Shown here: positions 1 to 5,595 of the stretch, piece by piece | Numbering within the stretch: the stretch's first letter is position 1 | How the letters are laid out: every line of letters starts with the position of its first letter | Source of the DNA: Bacteroidota bacterium | Lineage (GTDB): Bacteria > Bacteroidota > Bacteroidia > Chitinophagales > Saprospiraceae | Length of the DNA stretch: 5,595 nucleotides | Assembly (NCBI GenBank): GCA_018969455.1 | Contig: JAGWYI010000302.1 | Coordinates: forward strand, 1 to 5,595 | Reading direction: 5' to 3' | The notes under the pieces: model-generated | The model's input: only the letters and a program-made list of their open reading frames with translations | What the model was told of the DNA's origin: nothing | The model's database searches: none | Made by a program: the position numbers and the translations under genes

Positions 1-914
1 AGTTTGTCAACAATGGTCTTCAGCGGAACTGCACCAAACATCCCATGCTCGGCTAAAGGCCAGGCGTCAAGGTACACCGGCAAAACGCCACATTGCGTGA
101 TTCCGTAATGATGCGACTTGTGGCAATCGCGGTTTACCAATACCAGGTCACCGGGCTTCAGCAAGCCTTGCAACACAATTTTGTTTGCGGTGGAGGTGCC
201 GTTGGTCACAAAAAAAGTCTGCTCGGCGCCATAGGCATCGGCCGCCAGCTCCTGGGCTTTTTTCAGGGCGCCTTTGGGTTGCATCAAAGAATCCAGCCCG
301 CCTGTTGTGGCGGAAGATTCTGCCATGAATATGTTTTCTCCATAAAAGTCTTCAAAATCCTGCATCCATTCGGAGCGCTGCACGGAATTCCCCCTTGAAA
401 TGGGCATGGCGTGGAACACCCCAACAGGTTTTCGGCTGTATTGGGTCAAGGCGCTGAAAAAAGGTGTCTCAAAGCGTGCCGCTACACCTTGCTGTATGGC
501 CAGGTACAACTCCCTCGAATGAGTGCCTTGAAAGAATATCCGGTGAAACCGCTGATATACCTCGTCCGAAATTGCATCGAGTGTGCCTCCGCTCCAAAAA
601 TACAGCGCCACCTCGGGCCGAAAATGACTGACCTGGGCAGCACAGTCCAATGCCCTTTGTACATGATTCGTTGAAATGACCACCGCCTGTACGTTGGGGC
701 GCCTCATGAGCACTTCCAAAATGCTTTCGCTCCATGAACAAACCACGGCCCGGCATGCAAACGGCATGGGTAAAGCCTGATTCCAGCTTTCGAACTGGTC
801 ATACGGCGCATCCGTTGTGCCATCCGAAATCCATAAAACATCGATAATGGGTTGTCTTTCGGTGGACGTGAGCGCGTTTGCTCCGACCTGGCAATTTGAA
901 TTTTTTTCCGGCAT
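1..914 (-). CDS. Orn/Lys/Arg decarboxylase family PLP enzyme (N-terminal part; runs off left edge)
   Basis: Reading the minus strand from the ATG at 914-912 gives 304 uninterrupted codons to the window edge. Enzymes of this family (fold-type I, PLP-dependent, cytoplasmic) remove the carboxyl group of a basic amino acid to make a polyamine or diamine. Residues 22-145 (starting around PIIDVLWIS) look like the wing/N-terminal domain, often receiver-like in this family. Residues 149-304 match the start of the major PLP domain: TPFFSAL (149-155), FHAMPISRGNS (167-177), GLDSLMQPKG (206-215), the phosphate-binding stretch VTNGTSTANK (236-245), and NRDCHKSHHYG (261-271), whose His265 should stack on the PLP ring. 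The Schiff-base lysine lies later in the family and is outside the window, so activity and substrate (lysine, ornithine or arginine) cannot be judged. An in-frame stop at 981-983 limits the start; ATG 914 fits the domain edge, with a TTG at 968-966 as a weaker option. No Shine-Dalgarno site is seen. It follows the sensor kinase gene by 125 bases in the same direction. Confidence 0.88.
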   Translation of the reverse strand, partial: MPEKNSNCQVGANALTSTERQPIIDVLWISDGTTDAPYDQFESWNQALPMPFACRAVVCSWSESILEVLMRRPNVQAVVISTNHVQRALDCAAQVSHFRPEVALYFWSGGTLDAISDEVYQRFHRIFFQGTHSRELYLAIQQGVAARFETPFFSALTQYSRKPVGVFHAMPISRGNSVQRSEWMQDFEDFYGENIFMAESSATTGGLDSLMQPKGALKKAQELAADAYGAEQTFFVTNGTSTANKIVLQGLLKPGDLVLVNRDCHKSHHYGITQCGVLPVYLDAWPLAEHGMFGAVPLKTIVDK

Positions 915-921
915 ACTTGGT

Positions 922-951
922 GCAAATATTTCAGATGAGGACGCAAATATT
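922..951 (-). repeat. Two 9-base direct repeats with 21-base period before the decarboxylase start
   Basis: On the minus strand AATATTTGC occurs at 951-943 and again at 930-922, exact copies whose starts are 21 bases apart, or about two helical turns. The second copy ends 7 bases before the ATG of the decarboxylase gene. Each copy contains ATATTTG, which resembles the Bacteroidota -7 box (TAnnTTTG) except at its first base. No TTTG box sits at the usual distance upstream. The phasing would suit a dimeric regulator bound to one DNA face, but short A/T-rich repeats also arise by chance. That the repeats exist is certain; a role is inferred. Confidence 0.4.
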
Positions 952-952
952 C

Positions 953-971
953 CGGTTGCTACCCGCAACCG
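953..971. repeat. Perfect 7-bp inverted repeat (hairpin) between kinase and decarboxylase genes
   Basis: CGGTTGC (953-959) and GCAACCG (965-971) are exact reverse complements separated by the 5-base loop TACCC. The stem is G/C-rich, five of seven pairs, and lies 69 bases after the kinase stop and 39 bases before the decarboxylase ATG. No run of U follows it on the minus-strand transcript, so it is not a standard intrinsic terminator. It could be an operator, an attenuating or mRNA-stabilising hairpin, or chance. It abuts the direct repeats at 922-951. Confidence 0.4.
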
Positions 972-1039
972 CCTGCACCATTATTACATAGTTCTGGATT
1001 ATTCTTTCATGGTAACAGAAAGTAATCTTTTCTATGCAT

Positions 1040-4000
1040 TTATACCTGTTTTCGGTCATCGCTTGGGGCAATGCCAAATTCCTGCACATACGTCCGGGAA
1101 AAATAATTGGGATCGGCAAACCCCACACTGTAGGCTATTTCGGAGATGTTGAGGCTGGTGTTGTGCAACATCGCCCTGGCCTTTTGTAAACGGAAGCTGC
1201 GCATATAGATCGCGGTGGACTTGTCTGTCAGCGCTTTGATCTTCCGGTATAGTTGCACCTCGCCCAGATTCATCCGTTTGGCCAGCGCCAATCCATTAAA
1301 ATCCGGGTTGCCCAGGTGTTCCTCCAGGTGCGCCTTCAATTTTTGCAAAAAAGCATCTTCCACACTGTCTTCTGCGGGGGGGTCAAGCGGGGTATCCGGC
1401 CTGTTCATTTCCAGCAATCGGTTATACCTTGCCTGCAACCTGCTGCGCACTTCAAGCAGCCCCTCGATGGTAGCATTGAGTTCCGATTGGTGAAAAGGCT
1501 TGGTAATGTATGCGTCGGCTCCTTTTTTCAAACCGGCAATTTTACTTTCTACATCTGCTTTGGCCGTAAGCAATATCACAGGAATGTGGCTGGTACGCTC
1601 ATCCCTTTTCAACATTTCACACAGTTCCAAACCGTCCAGGACGTCCATCATGACGTCGGAAATCACCATGTCCGGAATTAACGCTGTAGCCATTTTTAAG
1701 CCTTCTTGCCCGTCAAACGCCTTGGCCACCTGGTAACGGGTACTCAGGCACGCAGACAGAAAAGCCATCACGTCCGGGTTGTCTTCCACCAATAAAATCA
1801 GCGGACCGTTGGCCTCCACCTGGGCGGATTCGATGGCCATATCTTCTTCAAAATCGGCATCATCGGATGCTTTTGTTGGCGCCAATGTGGTTAATGACTG
1901 GTGTTCCCCCTTGTTGGTGACAGGCAGCCTCAGCGTAAAGGTGGTTCCCTGCCCCACCTTGCTTTGCACTGCGATGTCGCCACCAATTGCTTTCACCAAT
2001 TCCTGGGTAAGTGCCAGGCCTATGCCGGACCCGCCTGTTTGGGATCGGGCTTTGGATCTGTTCGATTGAAAGAAACGATCGAAAATAAAGGGCAGATCTT
2101 CCTCTGGAATGCCCACGCCGGTATCCGAAACGGTAATGTACAGGCAAGGGCTTGCTGCATCCGCATCCGATTCCAGGAACAAGCGCAACAACACTTGCCC
2201 CCCGGCCGGGGTAAATTTGATGGCATTGGAAAGCAAATTATACACAATCTGTTGTAGGCCATCCGGGTCGAAGTCCATAACAAGCTCCGCATCGCCGGTT
2301 TCCACTACGAGCGATACCTGCCGAACTTCGGCCAGCGGGTACAGGCTTTCGGCAATGTAGCGTACGTATGCCATCACTTCCCCTTGCACATAGTTCATTT
2401 TCAACGAATTGGTCTCTATTTTGGCCAAATCCAGTATTTGGTTGATCAGGCGCAACAAATTTTTGGCATTGCGATGAATCAGACCCAGGGTTCGGCGTCC
2501 GCCTGCTGTTAAGTCATGTACATGGGTCCAATCCTCACTCAGGCCCATAATAACAGTCAGCGGCGTTCTGAATTCGTGGGTGATGTTGGTGAAAAATTGT
2601 CCCCTGAATGCTTCCATTGCTTTGAGGTTTTCTATGCGCGATTGTTCTACCTGTAACTGGAATCCGAGTTGGATTCGTCTCAAGCGCGCGCGCCATGCCC
2701 AATAGCCCAGTGCAAGGAACAACAACACGTAACCGGTTCTGGCCCAAACGGTTTTATACCAGGCTTGCTGCACCTCAATAACGGCAATCGCTTTTTGGTC
2801 ACTCCAGTTGCCATTGGTATCGGCACCCTGAATGTGGAGGGTGTATCGCCCGGGAGGCAGGTTGTCAAAACGAAGGGTATTTTGGTTGCCGATAAACACC
2901 CACCCCGGTTCATAGCCTTCCAGCCAATAACGGTATTTATTGCCTTTGGGGTTTCTGTAATCCAGCAAGGCAAACCGTATGGAAAAAAAACGCTCTTCCG
3001 GTCTGAGCAAAAGTGGTTCTTTCGGTTGTTCGGTAAACAGGCGCAGGGTTAAAAGACTATCCTTTTGCGAATCGTATTTGCTGAATTCGGTAATCAAAAC
3101 CGGTTTGGATACAGAGCGGTCAGGGATCAATGCTTTGGGATCAAAAGACACCAGGCCATTTAATCCACCCATCCAGATTCTGCCGTTTTTAGCCTTTAAG
3201 AAACTAAGCGTGTTGAATTCGAAGTGTGGTAGCCCATCGTTTGTGCCAAAAATGGCCACATCCAGCAACCCTTCGTTGCCTTTTTTGGCCGATTCTATGG
3301 CTACTCTGGCCAGGCCGTTGTTGGTGGGCAGCCACAGAAAGCCCTCTGCCGCGACGGCGCCGTATACCGTATTGTTAGGCAAACCGTTTTTCTCGCTGGT
3401 GAAAGTGCAAGCCTGGCCCGTCTGTTTGTCAAAACGAACCAACCCCTTTTTCGAACCACACCAAAAATAACCCTCGTGTTCCGAAATGGATAAAATGGTA
3501 TTTGTTAAAAGGCCTGGTGTGTTGGCTGAATTGTAGCGGGCAAGCACTTTGATGTGCCCGCCTGGCCGGGGCTCCAGTTTCAGCAATCCGTTGTTGGTAG
3601 CCACCCATACAAGGCCGTCGGCAGCCTGGTATAAATGGTTGATGATGTCGTTGTCCGGGTTTTCCGGGTAGGAGAATGTTTGGTTTGTTTGATTAAAAAT
3701 GACCAGACCGGAAACGGTCCCACCCCAAATGTCGCCCGAACCTTGTTCCTGCATAAAACAAGATATCATTCCTTTGGAGCCATCATGCTTGAATATCGTG
3801 AGATGGTCGTTTCCAGGGTTTAAGACAGAAAAAAAGCGGGAGAACCAAACCTTTTGATTTTTATCCAGCATGGCGCCCGTGTTGTATTGAAAACCCTTGA
3901 GTTTGAGCTTTCGGTACCGCCCCGGTTGTTTCGCAAATATTTCATATACGTTGTTATTCCCGTCGGATACCAGCAGGTTCCCGTTTGGCAACTCGACCAA

Positions 4001-4966
4001 ACCATATAAACTGGTACCGGTTGTCGGACCGGAACCCAGGTCAAATGGCTCATTCAGCCAGGTTTGAAACAGGCTGTCCCGTCGCGTGATTTTGACTAAT
4101 CCGTCGAAAGTAGACATCCAACGGATGCCTTCTGTTTCAAAAACATGGTATGTTCTCGAAAATCCCTTCTCCCGGTACGATTCCAATTCCCGGCCCCCTT
4201 CATCGATCATGGTCAACCGCTCTCCATCCATTTTCCAAAACCGAACCGAAGGTGGCGCCGAAGGCATCAATATGCGGCTCGATCCGGCTGGAAAAGGGAA
4301 TTCCGGCTTCCATTGGTTGCCCCAATTGATAAAATCCGGTCGACCCGGCATATGTTCATAAAACCCGTTGTTGCAGCGCATCCACAGCCGCCCGCCCGCT
4401 TGCTCGGTAATGGCATAAACCGTGTCGATCGGCAGGCCTTTCCAGTCGATATCGGCTACATATCGGGGCATTCCGCCCGAATTAGCCATAAAAAGGGAGT
4501 CATTCCGCCAAAATATGACATTGCCAAAATTGGTTATGCTCAGAAAGATACCGCTTTCATTCCTTCCACCTCCGAGGGTATCCGGCATGCTGTAAGTGCC
4601 GTCGACGGGATTGAAAAACACTATTTTGGGCAAAAAGGCCAGCCAAAACTTTCCTTTTTTGTCGATGATGAACCAACGCAAACCTTCATTTTTCAGTTCC
4701 TTGCTGATGTTTTCCGGAATAGGATAATGCGTGAAGTTGAGGCCGTCGAAACAGGCCAAACCGCCTTTGTTTAATCCAAGCCATATCAGCCCTTTTTGAT
4801 CCATTTGGGTACTCATCACCCAATGGTCGTTCCATAAACCATTAAGCGTGTTGTATTTTTCAACAATATGATTCTGCTGTGCACGGGCATTTTCTGCTTC
4901 AGACAACAACATCATCATGCTTAAAGCACCCAGAAACAAGCACCTTGTTCGTATATTCCTTTTCAA
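1040..4966 (-). CDS. Hybrid two-component system sensor kinase/response regulator (HTCS type, AraC output)
   Basis: This single protein senses a periplasmic ligand, phosphorylates itself and then its own receiver, and binds DNA through its C-terminus. Numbered from the TTG at 4966-4964 (1308 aa), the order is: signal peptide 1-29 (KRNIRTR, hydrophobic core, ARA cleavage site); beta-propeller repeats of the Reg_prop type over about 35-610, for example IWLGLNKGGL (61-70), IRWMSTFDGLVKI (281-293), VWVATNNGLLKL (453-464), LWLPTNNGLARV (544-555) and IWMGGLNGLVSFD (597-609); Y_Y_Y domain about 658-732; membrane helix about 745-760; HisKA with THEFRTPLT, phosphoacceptor His797; HATPase with N box Asn914, G1 DTGVGIP at Asp948, G2 GSGIGLAL near 980; receiver about 1055-1165 with Asp1062, phosphoacceptor Asp1104 and Lys1156; AraC HTH about 1207-1308, ending FGIAPSDDRKQV. 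All catalytic motifs are intact. The first ATG (5113) would add 49 residues that fit no domain and bury the signal peptide, so TTG is preferred. The ligand is unknown. Relatives usually control polysaccharide-use loci; none is visible here. Confidence 0.96.
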   Translation of the reverse strand: MKRNIRTRCLFLGALSMMMLLSEAENARAQQNHIVEKYNTLNGLWNDHWVMSTQMDQKGLIWLGLNKGGLACFDGLNFTHYPIPENISKELKNEGLRWFIIDKKGKFWLAFLPKIVFFNPVDGTYSMPDTLGGGRNESGIFLSITNFGNVIFWRNDSLFMANSGGMPRYVADIDWKGLPIDTVYAITEQAGGRLWMRCNNGFYEHMPGRPDFINWGNQWKPEFPFPAGSSRILMPSAPPSVRFWKMDGERLTMIDEGGRELESYREKGFSRTYHVFETEGIRWMSTFDGLVKITRRDSLFQTWLNEPFDLGSGPTTGTSLYGLVELPNGNLLVSDGNNNVYEIFAKQPGRYRKLKLKGFQYNTGAMLDKNQKVWFSRFFSVLNPGNDHLTIFKHDGSKGMISCFMQEQGSGDIWGGTVSGLVIFNQTNQTFSYPENPDNDIINHLYQAADGLVWVATNNGLLKLEPRPGGHIKVLARYNSANTPGLLTNTILSISEHEGYFWCGSKKGLVRFDKQTGQACTFTSEKNGLPNNTVYGAVAAEGFLWLPTNNGLARVAIESAKKGNEGLLDVAIFGTNDGLPHFEFNTLSFLKAKNGRIWMGGLNGLVSFDPKALIPDRSVSKPVLITEFSKYDSQKDSLLTLRLFTEQPKEPLLLRPEERFFSIRFALLDYRNPKGNKYRYWLEGYEPGWVFIGNQNTLRFDNLPPGRYTLHIQGADTNGNWSDQKAIAVIEVQQAWYKTVWARTGYVLLFLALGYWAWRARLRRIQLGFQLQVEQSRIENLKAMEAFRGQFFTNITHEFRTPLTVIMGLSEDWTHVHDLTAGGRRTLGLIHRNAKNLLRLINQILDLAKIETNSLKMNYVQGEVMAYVRYIAESLYPLAEVRQVSLVVETGDAELVMDFDPDGLQQIVYNLLSNAIKFTPAGGQVLLRLFLESDADAASPCLYITVSDTGVGIPEEDLPFIFDRFFQSNRSKARSQTGGSGIGLALTQELVKAIGGDIAVQSKVGQGTTFTLRLPVTNKGEHQSLTTLAPTKASDDADFEEDMAIESAQVEANGPLILLVEDNPDVMAFLSACLSTRYQVAKAFDGQEGLKMATALIPDMVISDVMMDVLDGLELCEMLKRDERTSHIPVILLTAKADVESKIAGLKKGADAYITKPFHQSELNATIEGLLEVRSRLQARYNRLLEMNRPDTPLDPPAEDSVEDAFLQKLKAHLEEHLGNPDFNGLALAKRMNLGEVQLYRKIKALTDKSTAIYMRSFRLQKARAMLHNTSLNISEIAYSVGFADPNYFSRTYVQEFGIAPSDDRKQV

Positions 4967-4989
4967 GCGTATGCATTTGATTAATCGCC

Positions 4990-5017
4990 CAAATATCAAA
5001 AAAAGATGGAGAACAAT
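4990..5017 (-). promoter_or_regulatory. Weak Bacteroidota-type promoter candidate for the kinase gene
   Basis: On the minus strand ATTG (5017-5014) is followed after 16 bases by GATATTTG (4997-4990), one base off the Bacteroidota -7 consensus TAnnTTTG. Transcription would begin some 15-20 bases before the chosen TTG start at 4966, which supports that start. The spacer is slightly shorter than usual for the phylum, and the upstream box is also imperfect. A 10-base palindrome, AACAATTGTT (5012-5021), overlaps the upstream box. The match is weak and may be chance. Confidence 0.22.
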
Positions 5018-5072
5018 TGTTAACCCAGGTGCGTTTTGGATAGGTTTTGAATCTGGACAAATGAAAATAGGC

Positions 5073-5089
5073 CAAAAATGAGATTTTTG
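5073..5089. repeat. A/T-rich perfect inverted repeat downstream of the transposase
   Basis: CAAAAAT (5073-5079) and ATTTTTG (5083-5089) are exact reverse complements around the 3-base centre GAG. The repeat lies 37 bases past the transposase stop. It could end transposase transcription, since the minus-strand copy has a run of five T in its second arm, or lie near the end of the insertion element. The weak A/T stem and the absence of a further T-run make a terminator uncertain. Confidence 0.35.
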
Positions 5090-5125
5090 AGTTGCGACAC
5101 TTATATAATCCATGCAAAGTATACC

Positions 5126-5595
5126 TCACGCCGCCACGATTTGTGCATGATCGAATAATTGGAAAATGAGGGTTAACCGGGGTTTTAGTTCTTTTTTCAT
5201 GTGTTTTTGGTTTAAATTATTCAAAAAATCGACAATTTCCTTTTGGAAGGATTTTGCATCCGGAAAATATTTTGCTGCACAGACTTCAGCCTTAACAAAC
5301 TTCCATAATCGCTCAATAAGGTTTAGGTTTGGCGAATAGGGAGGTAGAAAGACAAGATTTATCTTGAGCGCCTCGGCGGTTCTTTTCACCAATTCACAAT
5401 GCTGATATCGAGCGTTATCCAGGATAATAAAGATTGGCTTACCGGCATATTCTTTTGCAACTTTCGCAAGCAACTCAACCACTGTATCCGATGTAATATA
5501 AGTGGTATTGTACAAGGCCGTCAGTTTTTTAGATTTGGCATGAATAACGCCAAGGACATAAAGTCGAAAACGCCCGGATGCTGTTTTGACAAAAA
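5126..5595 (-). CDS. IS630-family transposase, C-terminal part (start beyond right edge)
   Basis: The reading frame is open from the right edge (first full codon 5593-5591) to the TGA at 5128-5126, giving 155 residues. The protein cuts and joins the ends of its insertion element, normally at TA targets. Visible is the second half of the DDE_3 catalytic domain: RLYVLGVIHAKSKKLTAL leads into TSDTVVELL; the second catalytic Asp is residue 59 of the fragment in FIILDNARYQ, and the catalytic Glu is residue 94 in SPNLNLIERLWKFVK. Exactly 34 residues separate them, the D34E spacing characteristic of IS630. The first Asp and the N-terminal HTH lie outside the window. The C-terminal end (LTLIFQLFDHAQIVAA) is complete for the family. 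A TTG at 5515 is an internal leucine, not the start. A hand count over 5161-5340 gives about 36% G+C, against 35 of 60 at 1801-1860, consistent with a foreign origin. Confidence 0.93.
   Translation of the reverse strand, partial: FVKTASGRFRLYVLGVIHAKSKKLTALYNTTYITSDTVVELLAKVAKEYAGKPIFIILDNARYQHCELVKRTAEALKINLVFLPPYSPNLNLIERLWKFVKAEVCAAKYFPDAKSFQKEIVDFLNNLNQKHMKKELKPRLTLIFQLFDHAQIVAA
5126..5595 (-). mobile_element. IS630-family insertion sequence, partial
   Basis: The transposase fragment shows that one end of an IS630-type element lies in the window, with its body continuing to the right. The left boundary given is the transposase stop; the true terminal inverted repeat must lie somewhat further left, probably within 5073-5125, where several TA dinucleotides (as in TTATATAATC, 5101-5110) could be the duplicated target. 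The partner end is outside the window, so the terminal repeat cannot be defined. The element reads toward the sensor kinase gene. Confidence 0.75.

Larger units (their letters stand above)
4967..5125. other. Noncoding gap between transposase and sensor kinase
   Basis: These 159 bases should contain the end of the IS630 element and the kinase leader. The kinase reading frame stays open through most of it, to an ATG at 5113, but the added 49 residues (DYISVATQKS...) resemble no known domain and precede the signal peptide, so I treat the stretch as noncoding. The contents seen are the A/T hairpin at 5073-5089, the 10-base palindrome at 5012-5021 and the weak promoter candidate at 4990-5017. No RNA gene is apparent. 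Confidence 0.55.

Noticed and set aside
93..674. Plus-strand frames at 93-398 and 411-674, and minus-strand frames at 469-756 and 482-664
   Set aside because: All overlap the minus-strand decarboxylase frame, which shows recognisable family motifs continuously from 914 to the left edge. These are shadows.
922..951. A standard Bacteroidota promoter for the decarboxylase gene
   Set aside because: Taking the two ATATTTG copies as -33 and -7 boxes gives only 13 bases between TTTG and the -7 box, too short, and transcription would start at or inside the start codon.
953..971. Intrinsic terminator after the kinase gene
   Set aside because: The stem is good, but the minus-strand transcript continues GGAATATTTGC with no U-run, so termination cannot be supported.
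4145..4774. Plus-strand open frame of 209 codons
   Set aside because: It lies wholly inside the propeller region of the sensor kinase gene on the other strand. Its translation shows no domain or signal, and the minus-strand frame is clearly the coding one.
1040..4966. Possible inactivation of the sensor kinase by the nearby insertion
   Set aside because: The frame is intact from signal peptide to HTH, with His797, Asn914, the G boxes, Asp1104 and Lys1156 all present. Only its expression could be affected.
4899..5129. Minus-strand 76-codon frame spanning the gap and the start of the kinase gene
   Set aside because: It begins at a GTG overlapping the transposase stop, runs out of frame into the kinase signal peptide and resembles no protein family.
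5515..5515. TTG at 5515 as the start of a short transposase
   Set aside because: The frame stays open upstream to the window edge with family-like sequence (RLYVLGVIHAKSKK), so the codon is an internal leucine.

Overview
The window looks like chromosomal DNA from a member of the Bacteroidota (Bacteroidetes). The main evidence is a complete hybrid two-component system protein with the layout typical of that phylum: periplasmic beta-propeller, Y_Y_Y domain, one membrane segment, histidine kinase, receiver and AraC-type HTH in one chain. There are also no Shine-Dalgarno-like sites ahead of the starts. Genus cannot be read from the sequence.

All three real genes lie on the minus strand, so transcription runs from right to left. 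At 5126-5595 is the C-terminal part of an IS630-family transposase whose start lies beyond the right edge. At 1040-4966 is the hybrid histidine kinase/response regulator, about 1308 residues from a TTG start that gives a clean signal peptide. At 1-914 is the N-terminal 304 residues of a fold-type I PLP enzyme of the Orn/Lys/Arg decarboxylase family, which runs off the left edge.

The noncoding stretches are short. The 159 bases between transposase and kinase hold the undefined end of the insertion element, an A/T hairpin and a weak promoter-like site. The 125 bases between kinase and decarboxylase hold a perfect 7-bp hairpin and a pair of 9-base direct repeats exactly 21 bases apart, just before the decarboxylase start. 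No gap exceeds 300 bases. I saw no RNA gene, CRISPR array or origin.

A simple model is that the kinase senses a periplasmic ligand and controls transcription nearby, possibly of the decarboxylase. This is inference from position only; most studied relatives control polysaccharide-use loci, and no susC/susD-like gene is visible here. The insertion element directly upstream of the kinase may alter its expression. I did not find an evident new biological system; the best leads are the structured kinase-decarboxylase gap and the unusual gene pairing.
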